Shown in pieces: positions 42,421 to 54,000 of a stretch of DNA of 64,000 bases. A program made the translations under genes and the position numbers. The notes beneath the pieces are model-generated. The model had not been told where the DNA came from and made no database searches. It saw nothing but the letters and a program-made list of their open reading frames with translations. The DNA is from Brachionus plicatilis (Eukaryota > Rotifera > Eurotatoria > Ploima > Brachionidae), in NCBI GenBank assembly GCA_010279815.1, contig QEOQ01000256.1:534986-598985 (forward strand). Direction: 5' to 3'. Numbering within the stretch: the stretch's first letter is position 1; each line of letters starts with the position of its first letter.

Positions 42421-44565
42421 AATAATCTTACTCAAATTTAATGGGTGAGGTAGATAAAAAAATAAAAAATTTGTATTAAAGAGAAAAAAAATGTATTTTT
42501 AATTCTACAAGTTTAGCTCATAGAATGAGAGAAAAAAAATTAGAAGAAATAATTTAAATAGTAAAATGTGACAAAATTTAGACTGGGTCTAGTTCAAGAA
42601 TTGTTTATCAAAATTGTTTAAAACCCCCAGTTTGAAAAATTTATAAGTTTTTTTACAAAAGTTAATTTTAATTTAATATTTCAATTAATAAACATAAAAA
42701 TAATAATATAAAAAACCTGCAAATTTAAGTGAAAAAGTTAATTTGTCTATTTGCACATTACATTCATGCAAATCATATAATAAAATTGATCATATATATT
42801 CAAGGTTAATCAACAGGCTAGTGCCCATGCCTCATGAGACTGATTAACACTTCGTTTATTTAATTATCATTCTTCATTTACTTTTTTTCTATTTTGTTAA
42901 TACAAGAATCACCAAAACGAGTCATTTTGACTCGTTATGATAATTAAAATATAAATCATATATTTTATGTTCAAATTTATTTAAATTATTAAATTAATTG
43001 AATAAAAATAGTAAATTATTAAATTTTAGTCTTTTCTTAGGCCTTATAAAATATCCATGGTTAGTCACAGTTTTTAGAAAAATACTCTATTTCTTTTGTA
43101 CAATATCGACACACTGCTTTTTACATTTTGAATAAAAAATTGTTGCTTTAAAATTACCACATAAACGAATATGATAAAAAAATTTTTTATTTGAATTTAG
43201 TTAATTTAGAAAGTTATTCTTATTTTTATGCTGAAAAAAAAATATTATGCTCAAATAAAAAAAATTGACTTGGATTTTAGCAGCTAATAATCGAAAAAGA
43301 GCCATTTTGACTCGTTGGTGCTTTTAGTGTTAAATTAAAAATATTTAAAGAATTGAATCTTCAATTTATGTTTTTAATCTTTTTTATAAAATTGATTATA
43401 TTTTTTACTCTCATTAATTAAATCAAAATTTTGCTGTAAGTTTTTTTTCTTTATTTACTTTTTTTTCTTGTTGTATGTTACGTTGTACCTGTCTCAAATT
43501 TAATTTAATCTTTTAGACAAGAAACTCTTCATTTTATTGCTTGCCAACAATTTCTATTCAAATCAATTCATTTTTTACATCTAAATAAAATGAAATAAAA
43601 AAAGTTGAAAAATTTTGATCAAAAATTCCATTTAAATTGATAAATGTTTAAATAAAAAAGAGGGAATCTTTAAAAATTAAAGATAATACAAAACTTTATT
43701 TCAATTCTTATTGGTAATATCAAAATAATTTTTAGTATTTTAACATAAGGCAACTATTTTTTCATTTATATTTTTTTACAAAATTTTATTGAAATATTGA
43801 AAAATTAAAAGTAAATTAAAATTCATGCAAAAGATTAGCCCATTTTTAAAGATCAAACTTTGTTATCATTTCAGAAAAAAATTGTCAGAAAAAATTTTAA
43901 AGTTTTTTTTTTAATTCTCAGATGTCGAAATGAAAAATATTTAAGATATTTAAATTTGAGAATTTTAATGCCGTATCATTTCTCATGAATTAGACTTACT
44001 AATCTAAAAAGATTCAAAAAAAGCTAAAATATTAAATAAATGCTGTCAAAATAAATTAAAGATGGATGAGAAATCTCGAATTTAGAATTTTATCACTCAA
44101 AAATCGAAGATCAGTTTTACAAAAAATTTCTCCGGTAATATGAGTTTTTAAAAATTGAGTCATGTTTAAAATTAAATCATTATAAAGTCATATATTAAAA
44201 TTTTTTTGAAAAATCATGGTTCTATCTCATTTTGTGATGATCAAGTTCTCTTGGAATTTACTCAATTATTCTCATATTTATAGCCTATCTCTGGGGCCCT
44301 ATTTCAAGGCTCAGTTTTTGGATCTTTTTATATTATTTCACATTTAATTTGGATATATTATCAATAATTGTTTATCCTGGGGTACTCAAAAAGACTGCTG
44401 AAGCTAAATCGATACCTCTGTCTTTTATTTTATAAGTCATTCAGAAGTTCATCGATACCTAGCTATTGGTTTGAGGCTAATGCAACACCTTTTTTTTAAC
44501 CTAAAGATAAAAAGAATTTGTTAAATTTTTGAACATTAATATTATTAGCTACTGCCACTGAAAAG
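42421..44565. repeat. Gene-free stretch with dispersed repeat
   Basis: About 42540-42760 and 43330-43500 match about 57690-57900 and 58010-58110 in order, marking two diverged copies of one dispersed repeat. At 42799 a TTCAAGGTTAATCAACAGGC block recurs at 52253. Nothing coding is supported. Confidence 0.5.
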
Positions 44566-44909
44566 GGCATTGTGAATTTTGGTACAAAAAAAAAAAAAAA
44601 ACAAAATATAAAAAGTGCCAAAGCTAAAGTTCTGAAGAACCAAAACATGTTCTGTAAATTGTAGCAACTGATACATCCTTTGTACCACCACTTAAAGTTG
44701 AATTGGATTTTTAATGCAACATGATATCCCAAATTCAAAATTTTCTGAGTTCTGCAGATTTATTGCAGAATTTTGCAGAATCAGTATATTGGTGGTACAA
44801 AGGATGCATCAGTTGCTACAATGTACAGAACATGTTTTGGTCCTTCAGAACTCAAGCTTTGGCACTTTTAATATTTTGTTTTTTGTTTTTTGTACCAAAT
44901 TTCACAATT
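44566..44909. mobile_element. Fold-back MITE, GGCA-ended family
   Basis: GGCATTGTGAATTTTGGTAC faces a mirrored GTACCAAATTTCACAATTC. Arms share CATGTTCTGTA, GGTACAAAGGATGCATCAG and AAGTTCTGA segments in both orientations. The central TTCTGCAGATTTATTGCAGA resembles the core of 2341-2692. No clear target duplication. Confidence 0.75.
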
Positions 44910-45671
44910 CAGAAGACATTCATTTTAACGTCTATTTCAGTACGAAATTTTTTTCTTAGTTTTATGAAATTTGGTACAGAATATCAGAATTAGAATCTAT
45001 AAAAGCTTATTACTTTTTTCTAAATGTTTTAAACTAGTTCTTTTAATGCAACATACTGCAACATTCATAGTTGCGTCAACTGTCGAAGTCTGCTAATGAT
45101 GTGAAAAATCTCTTCAAATTCTCCGAGATAGAATATCGTGAAATTTAATTTCACGATATTCTAAAAAAATATGCTTAAAAAAAGTTTTTTTAAGCACTAT
45201 GAAACAAGCCAAAAATCGAAAGTATTTTATTCCTTTTAGCTAAATAAAATGATTTTCCTCTGCTAATTTTTACAAATATTTTGTACGAGTAAATATGGTT
45301 AAGTTCATATCAATGCATACTTCAATTACAAGTCATTTGTCTTCAAATCTTTCTTAAACTCATTTAATTATAATCTAATATCTGATGATGTTACAATAAA
45401 AAAAAACAATTTAAAAATTGATTAACAATTAACTAATCTATAAACAATACAAACATTTTAAACAAATTTTGTAGTTTTTTGATTAATTATCTTTAAAGAA
45501 TTAATACTGAAATTATAAAGACCATTCTTTCAAGAATTTTTAAAGAAAAAACGTCTGGAAATCTTTAAAGAATCTTTAAAAAGTACTTAAAACTTTTTTG
45601 ACTGCGGAGCTAATAATCCAAAAATTCAATTATACAATTAATAAAACTAGTATTAAATCTTAAAATAAGGA
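44910..45671. other. No gene seen
   Basis: AT-rich, with a short perfect hairpin ATATCGTGAAATTTAATTTC and its complement near 45130-45165. No coding sequence is supported. Confidence 0.35.
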
Positions 45672-46180
45672 AACAGTAACTAGATTTTACAAAGCTTTTG
45701 TTGGACCTCATTTAGAGTATGGACTACAAGTATAGAGTCCACATCTTAAGAAAGCTATAAAAGACTTAGAGCCAGTTCAAGAGAGCTACCAAACTGGTTC
45801 TAGAATTTAAAAGATTTAATTGCAATGGCAAGTTGGCTGCACCGAATTCGACTACTTTAGAAACAAGAAGAATAAAAGGAGATTTGATTGAAATGTTTAA
45901 AATTGTTAAAGGATTAGAAAAAATTGACTGGATTAATCCCTTAGTCTTCAAGAACTACCAAGAGAGGTTATATCGTCCGGCTTCTAGACAACATGAACTT
46001 ATATTAAACAAGCAATTGGCAAAAAATTGTGAACAAAGACTTAATTTTTTCAGTAATAGAGTAATGTAATGTAATGGTTGGAATCAATTAGATGAAGATA
46101 TCATAAACTCAAATACTGTTAATAAGTTTATTAACGATAACCCTGGCTTGAATAATCTTAGTAAAGGCTACTGCTTCTTC
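45672..46180 (+). pseudogene. C-terminal reverse transcriptase remnant, non-LTR (CR1/Jockey-like)
   Basis: Translation shows FYKAFVGPHLEYGLQV-stop-SPHLKK, LEPVQRA, then TRRIKGDLIEMFKIVKG and, after a stop, WNQLDEDIINSNTVNKF. These match the conserved tail of non-LTR RT proteins (RPHLEYA.QVWSP; RGDLIE.YKI; WN.LP). Frameshifts and stops show decay. The fold-back MITE at 46185 abuts its 3' end. Confidence 0.8.
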
Positions 46181-46184
46181 ATAT

Positions 46185-46577
46185 GGCAAGATTTTTGTTT
46201 CATGAATACATTTTTTACCTTAGATTTATATAGTATTTTTTAAAGTAAAAATTATATATTTTTTTTTGACATATAAATAATACTTTTAATATTTTCATTC
46301 ACTTAATTTTTTTTTTCTACTAAAAATTATTTTCATTATTATTTTTTCATTGAACAAAATAAATCTAATTATTTAAAAATATATTCAAACTTTGTATTTT
46401 GATTATTAAAAGATTATCAATAAATGGATAATGATTAAAAAATTGAAAAAAAAAATTAAGTGAATTAAAATATTAAAAGTATTATTGATATGCCAAAAAA
46501 AAATATATAAAATTTACTTTAAAAAATACTTTATAAATCTAAGGTAAAAAATGTATTCATGAAATAAAAATCTTGCC
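46185..46577. mobile_element. Fold-back MITE (GGCAAG ends)
   Basis: GGCAAGATTTTTGTTTCATG faces CATGAAATAAAAATCTTGCC, and mirrored arms continue for about 150 bp. The flanks share only ATAT, so the duplication is unclear. The GGCA start relates it loosely to the other fold-back elements. Confidence 0.7.
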
Positions 46578-48402
46578 ATATTATAAACTCATTCATAAAT
46601 TTTTATTTTATTTTTATTCATATTTTTAAGTCCTGTCATCAATTAAACATCGCCAGTAGGCGTCTTATGAAATTATAAAAAAAATAAAAAAAAAAATACT
46701 GCTAATGAATTTAAAAATAAAATTGATAAAACGAATTTTAACAATCTATTATGATGAGACTGATCCCTCATTTCATGGGCCTAGCTCATCATTGCGTTTT
46801 TTATTATTTTTATTAAAAAATATTATTTTTTATAATACCTCCTTCATAACGAGTTTAATATTTATTGGAAACTTTTAATTTTACCATGCAGCAAAATTAG
46901 CATCTTCAATGTCATAAGATACAAAAATAAGATACCAGAGTCGTCTAATAACTCGGCTAATAACAAATCTCATTATGAGGAGACACGACTCAATTATTTA
47001 AGATTGTAAACAGCATAAATAAATTTTAAAAAAAGGTATAAAAAAATTGTTTAAATTCAATTGACAGCTTACTTTTTTAGATTTTGTAATGAAAATGCAA
47101 AAAGGCAACAAAGAGATACCCTGTAGAATGATAGAAGACATCATTTATGGAAAGCTATTCCAAAATAACCTGTAAATCCATCTTTAATTAGTTTTTGATA
47201 GTTAGATTTGTTTGTAGTTTAGTGGACTTAGTCATCAAAACTTATCAATACTTAAATTTGAATATTTATTTAAAAACATAATTTACTAATTCAATTTTAG
47301 ATCTCAATAAAATAAATTGTAAAAATAAAAGTATTACTATAAACTTGTCAAATTTAATCATTTTAACTCTTTATTTTTTATTATTTAGCACGAAATTTTT
47401 TCGTTTAGGCTAGTACATTTTTAATGAAAAATTTCACCTGTCTTGTTTAATTATGTTCCGGTGAATAAAAAAATAAACAAAATAATTTGAAAAAATTTAA
47501 TTTTGTAAACCCTGGGATTATATTTAAATCAATGTATAAAGCACTTAACATTAAAGAGAAGTTATATTAAACAAAAATTTTATTTGTGATTTTTGTGAAG
47601 CAGACACTTAAATAGTTTAAATTATCTCAACATCTGGTTCAATAATAAAATAATTTGTTCCTTCCGGCTAAATACTATTTAAGGAAAGATTAATTGCCCA
47701 TAAAACATGAATTCAGCACGAGTGCTGAAAAGCTCCCTAGCTTTATGAAAATTAAAGGTTCTCGAGTCCTCCTCATTTAAAACATTGAAACTGATACATT
47801 TTCAATAGTTTTAAAACAATTTCCTTTTAAGGATAATTAAAAGAAACATTTGTATATTTTTCAATTTTAAATTTTTGTTTTGTTCTTTGCTCCAAAATTA
47901 ACAATGGTTTTTTTGAGCAAAATTTGCTTTATCGGAATGTACTTTTGAATATTTTTATCTAATTATTTTATCGAATTTTTATTACATGATTTAAATCTGT
48001 CTTTTAATCAATTTTGAAAAGGAATTGAAAATAAAAGTAATCTGAATTTTGTAAAATTTTGTGACATATTCCCAAAATAAAATTTAAATTCTAATTTGTT
48101 TTATTATAAAATATTATGTTCTCTATTTCTATTTTTTTTTCTATTTAATTTAATAAATGAATTTAATAGACCCTGCAAATGGGTTTGAGATTAGACTCTT
48201 CGACTGAATTGAAACATAAAAGTATTTAAACATTTTCTCGATTTCTTGATCATTTTGAGTTAGTGCGCTTGAATTAAATTTTAAAATAGCAAACTAATTC
48301 AGCAAATTTTTTAATTTTTTTTTGGCTAAATTTTTTTGTCAACTACCCTATACATTTATACATTTATTTATTCTTACTGCTAATTTTATCAAGCTTCCTA
48401 TT
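46578..48402. repeat. Gene-free stretch with one copy of a dispersed repeat
   Basis: 46919-47125 matches 56200-56383 over its length (GACTCAATTATTTAAG, TTCAATTGACAGCT, AAGGCAACAAAG shared). Near 46755 lies GATGAG with facing CTCATC. No gene is seen. Confidence 0.5.
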
Positions 48403-49775
48403 GACCGAATTTGGCGAAATTTTGTACAAATATTTGATAGACTTTAACAATTTAGAAAATTAAAAAATCTAGTCTGCCTCATTGTTTAATAAAAGAAAAA
48501 GGTACACAATACACCTTTACTTATAAATCAAACATCTCCTCTAATTTTTATCATGAAAATTAAAAATTTTTTTTAATACTTTATATAAAAGAGCAATATA
48601 AAACGAAGTTGTTTGAAAAAATTACTAAAATTTAAATTTTTTTAATTAATTAAAAAAATAAGTACCTTTTTACTTTAACTCATAACTGCCGAAAGAAAGG
48701 TCTAATTTTAATAAAAAATATTTTTTAATTAATTTTTTTAATGAATCCTGCGTTTATGTTCAAAAAAACTTAAAAATTGTGTATTCTCACTTCGTAATAG
48801 ATTAAGCCCTAAAAAAGTACTTAACTAAATTAAGTAAGAAACCAATTAATTAATTATAAAGTTTACTTTAAAAAAATATATAATACAATATTTATGTTCA
48901 ATTTGTATTTGAATTTCACAATACCTTTGAGTTTATCCAAATGGGAGAACATGGGTAATTATTAGATGCGCTGGTACAAATTGAGCTAAAGATACAGGTG
49001 GCAAGTGCATTAAATTTAAGGGAACTAATAAATGATAATTTTGAGTAAAAATAGAGTTGTTCGAATTAGAAGAATTTGAGTACTTTGAGTATGCCAGACA
49101 TGTGGAAATTCCATTTTAAATTTAACATTTAATGAATACATTATGATTTAACTTGTTTAAATTTTCTACTTTTCTTAATCTAGAACTAAAGCGTTTCACA
49201 GCTTCTAATTTCTTATTTTTTTTGACTTTTCTTTACGGAAACTTCTATTTATTCGTTAAATTCGTCCAAGTTTGAGTATCTTTTGTTACTCTTCCTTTAC
49301 AAATGGCATTCTTTTGGTAAAAATTGCGAGTGTCAAGACCCTGCAGCCCATTTTTATTTTGAAAAAAAGTAAAATTGGATAAACTAAAAGTTCTTTGAAA
49401 ACCTGTTTTATCAATGAATTAAATCTAAAAGTTTCAAATGAATTAGACCTTTCTTTCGGCAAATATGAGTAAAAGTAAAAAGATACTTTATTTTTTTAAT
49501 TAATTAAAAAAAATTTAAATTTTAGTCAATTTTTCAAACAACTTTTGAACGCTAAGAATTAAAAAAAAATTAAGAGCTCATTTTAATCGTTTTGTATTGC
49601 TCTTTTATATAAAGTATTAAATAAAATTTTTAATTTTCATGATAAAAATTAGAGGAGATGTTTGATTTATAAGTAAAGGTGTACTATGTACCTTTTTCTT
49701 TTATTAAACAATGAGACTAGATTTTTTAATTTTCTAAATTGTTAAAGTCTATTAAATATTTGTAAAAAATTTGGC
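48403..49775. repeat. Inverted repeat pair, arms about 310-340 bp, spacer about 730 bp
   Basis: 48403-48712 and 49440-49775 are inverted copies, sharing GACCTTTCTTTCGGC / GCCGAAAGAAAGGTC and TAGAGGAGATGTTTGATTTA with its complement. They are diverged by substitutions and small gaps. The spacer has no recognisable gene. This could be a foldback element or two insertions of one repeat in opposite orientations. Confidence 0.65.
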
Positions 49776-50084
49776 ATAAATACATTAAAATATATATTCA
49801 TTTTTTCTGAAGCCTAAAATCTCTAAATTACAAACTTTAGATGATTCATGATCGCTTGAGGGTATTAAAACTTTATTTTCTGAATTTTTGCACTCTTTTC
49901 TTCAAAATTAATATTTTTTGCCATCATCTTTTTATTCATACTCATAAAATAATTTAAAAAAATAGAAAATTTATTATAGAAACTTAAAAAATATTTTCGC
50001 AATTTTCAAAGTTTTAATTCGGCTCATAAAAAAAAGGTAAATGCAAAAAAAAAAAAAAATTTATCTTATATTTTGAAAGCAATC

Positions 50085-50512
50085 TTATTTTTTGACAGAC
50101 AAAGGGGTTATCTTTGGACCATTTTGGAATACATTCCACAGCCTTATGGTTTCGTCCGCACTCAAACTTGCCAATATTTCATCCTTATTCAAAGCAGCAT
50201 TTATCACCCGATCGCAATGATCATTTATTTCCGCTAGTTTATCCATACAAGGATACTTACAAATCACCATATCATCAAAATCCGTATATAAAATTTCCCT
50301 ATGCTGCTTTGACCAAACTATGCTGCCCACTTGGCTTTGGACTTGCAGAGTTTTAATTTTTTTTAAACAATAGACATTCCAGAAATTTATTTTTTTGTCA
50401 CAAAAACCACCTCCAGTGGCCAGTTTATGGGAACATATTTTTTCATTTGTCAAAATTTTGAACATTCTTCTATGAACACCCGTTTGATGAATTGACAAAA
50501 CAACAGATCAAA
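50085..50512 (-). pseudogene. CDC20/FZR1-family WD40 C-terminal fragment
   Basis: A minus-strand open frame of about 140 codons corresponds to the last three blades of the CDC20/Cdh1 propeller: LATGGGFCDKKINFWNV, then QVGSIVWSKQHREIL, VICKYPCMDKLAEINDH, and LASLSADETIRLWNVFQ. Functional members activate the anaphase-promoting complex and carry an N-terminal C-box and four more blades; none of that is visible upstream. A stop precedes the frame and the last residues diverge from the usual IR tail. The uninterrupted frame suggests recent truncation or an exon of a gene with unseen parts. Confidence 0.6.
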
Positions 50513-50689
50513 AACTATTATTTCAACATACTCAATTTATCTTCGACTTCATTTGATTCTTATTTAAAAAAGATAACCACAGCTAGGAAAATTGAAATCG
50601 ATAAAAATGAGTAGCTTAGAAGCAGTTTTACTTGAAAATTCTAGCTAAAAACCTTCTTTTGTAAACATTTAATAGCGGTTTCCAGTAGG

Positions 50690-51022
50690 CTACCAATAGG
50701 TCAAAAACGTAAAAGGAGTCAACCATCAAAAACCAGTCCTGCATTACAACGTCAGCCAAGTGAAAATAGTGAGAATTTTACAGTGAATCAAGATGCAATT
50801 ATACCAAATCCAAAACCAGCAACTATTGAACCTATTTCTCAGAATGAAAATGCGATGAACACAATTCAACCTAATCAAGCTTTTCACACAATTCCAGTAA
50901 TGGTTAATATAAATAAAATTTGTCAACCAGCAAAAAAAAAAGAAGAAGACCAAAAAAAATTAAATTTTTTTGACATTTTATGCTTCACATTTGGTTTTTT
51001 GTTTTCTGCTGGCACAGAATAA
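50690..51022 (+). pseudogene. Transposon-protein C-terminus remnant
   Basis: The frame runs RLPIGQKRKRSQPSKTSPA then LQRQPSENSENF and continues through a Pro/Asn-rich region to a stop at 51020-51022. The basic KRxRPSKTxPALxRQ tail resembles C-termini of some DNA-transposon proteins, and a related KRGRPKIAKP tail lies at about 33500. No domain is recognised; assignment is by resemblance only. Confidence 0.3.
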
Positions 51023-54000
51023 TTATTCTGAACAAAAAAAATTTAGCTGATGAAAATAAATACTTCTCTTTATTTTCAAATATAAGATTGTATTTTGAAA
51101 GAAGAACCTTTCTTGGCTGGACTTAGCCTGAAGAAAAATATTGACATGGTGACTAAATTTCCATATTAATCATGGTAATAATAGGGTTGAGCTAATCCAT
51201 TTTTTTATTGCCTCAAATAAATTAAAAAGTCCTGCGAATTGTACAAGACGAGGTCAATTCTCTGTTGGGAGACAACTTGTCAGAAATTTTGGAATCCTAT
51301 TGTACAAATCAACTTAACTGGAACGTACTAGAGGTAGAAAATCAGGGAATTAAAAAAACCTTTCAAAACACAACTGCTAAATTATTCGTCTTTATTTGAT
51401 CAAAATTAATAATTAATAATACTTCTTAAATTGTTTCTAAAATTAAGGTTGTTAATTAAAAGAGAACTTATAACTAATCGGAAAACTTATAATTATGAAG
51501 ATTCAAAATGTTTTTTTTTATTTGAAATATTTTCAAATAAAGCAATTCTATTTTTGTTTAAAAAAATCCAAATCTTACATTGAAAATCAATAAAAAGAGA
51601 CGACTTGTGAGAAATTGTGGAGCCCGCTACAACTTTTTAACTAGTCTTATTAATTGCAACGCTAGAGGTAGAGACTCGAAGAATTAAAAATACAAATACT
51701 TTTAAAAATAGAATATACAATTTACTTAGTTTTGTTTGAATAATCAATGTTGGACAAACAAAGGGGTTGTGAAGTTTTTTTCAATTAAGAAAAACTTGAA
51801 TAATATTTTTACTTTTTGGAATTATTTAGTTCTGTAAAATGCTTTATGTTAAATCGACTTTGCTTAATCCGAAAATAATATGCAGAATTGGTCAAAAGCC
51901 AAAGTCTGACTTTGACTTTAAAATTGAAGATTTAGTTTTCAATTGCGACCAGAATTTTGTAAAAAAATAACTAAGATGACTATAACTTTTGACCAACTCT
52001 GATAATGTCTGCAAAACTATGCAGAATAATTTAACAGTAGATTAGAATGCTTTATGATGGTGTGCAAAATTCAGAGTTTTTTGTTTTTTGAGATTTTCAA
52101 GCAAATATTTTCTTGAAAATCTCAGATTTTAATCTAATTTTTATTTTTCAGACTAATAATTATAAAAAGAAATAATAAAAAAATAAAACTTTATTTCAAA
52201 AGCTTAAAATTAAATATTTTACAGAACTAAATTACCTTTTCTTTTTTTCAGTTTCAAGGTTAATCAACAGGCTAGTGTCCCTGTCCATAAAAAACTGATA
52301 CATTTTTAATAAAAAGAATAAAATTAAAATTTAGTTAAATTGTGTATAAAAAATAGCAAAAAAAAATTTAGTTGAAAAAATTTAACATATTAATGTTTAA
52401 ATTTAAATTTTTAAATTTTTTACAAAATCTGTAAAAATGAAGTTAATATTAAATGTAGAAAATTTCAACATTGATCTGTTGATAACAAAGCTATTAATTA
52501 ATCTCGAATAAAAATATCCAAATGTTTTTCTCCTTTAAATTTTTTTGACATTGGTTCGATTACATTAGCACTGTTCTTAAAATTTCTTGAGTCATTTAAT
52601 CTTATAATAAACTTTATTGCAGAGATATATATATATATAAATGAGGTTGAATATTCTAACAATTTATTTAACTTATCATTTGTTCTTGATTATTTTAAAA
52701 CTTGTTTATTTTCAAATGGATTAAAAATTACCAATTTTTCACATATTTATAAAGTAAACACAAAAAAAATAAAAAATTTATTATATTTATACTAACTTTT
52801 ATTCTCGTTATCAGAAAAATCTTTTATTCGGCTTCTTTTATCATATTAAAGAATAGCTGATTAAAATTGAGCGTTCAAAAATGACCAGAAAACTCAATTT
52901 AATAAAAAACTCATTGAAATTTTGACAATTTTATTTGCTCAAATATTCTAAAAAAGTATTTATATTAAATTTTATAGTATCTGGGATAATGATTCATTGA
53001 AAGCGTGAGTAAAATGTATATTTTAAATCTATTTTTAGTAGAAAAATATTGTTTTTACATCTATAATTTTTTTTATTAATTTTTTTGTTTTAATTTAATA
53101 AATTCAGACGAAAATATCTTGAAAAAAAGCTTTATATGATATCTTGTTCTTAATCAAATACTTATTTTGAAAAAGAAAAAAATAATATAATTTTTTTAAT
53201 ATCAACCTATGCTAGATCTAAAAATAATTTAGAAACTTTTTTCCTAGATTTTTTTAAAAATCAATATCCTTAATTAAATTTAATAATAGTATTTTAATAG
53301 TGATTTTGATACGTTTATAACATTTTTTAGCCAAAAATTATCTTTTATTTTAAAAAAGTATTCCAAGGGTATTTTTATAAATTTTCCACTAGAGATCAAA
53401 AGAAAATAACAATTTTGCTTATAAGTCAAAATTAGCCCAGTCGACTTTCATCTTTAATATCTCCTAAATATTTAAAGTGACACCCACGCAATAGAGAACT
53501 TCAAAAAGTTCAACAAAACTACTTTGGTTGCTCGTACTTCATGAAAAACATCGGTGAATTTTCTCCGGATCTCAAATCCTTCATCTAAAAAACTTACTGC
53601 TTATTTCAATTTACCTGAGGCTAAGTTACCTAGAAAACCTAGCTCTCAATTTTGGGACTAAAGCCTCTCTTAATCTTCCACAAAACTACCTTATCAGACA
53701 AATGTTTAAACTTCGATTAATATGTCACATGTCCAGAGTGGTCAAAGTCTTGAAGATATTTAACTTTGAAGAACTTTATTAAGGAAACAACAATAAACTT
53801 TATTAAGGAAACAACAAAAAACTTTAAAAAAAATATTTTAGAAATTTAGTTGTCATTTGTTAAAATTAGTTATAATTACAAAAATTGTTATAATAAATTT
53901 TAATAAAAAAAAATTTGAAAATTGTAAAAATGAATATGTTATTTTTTTTATGAGTGCGGGACATATGCAATTATTAGCCACCGGGTCCTTCCATATTTTT

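Noticed and set aside
53490..53590. Coding-like RELQKVQQNYFGCSYF remnant
   Set aside because: Resembles RT C-terminal 'VQRR' segments only weakly and is followed by stops; not enough to assign.
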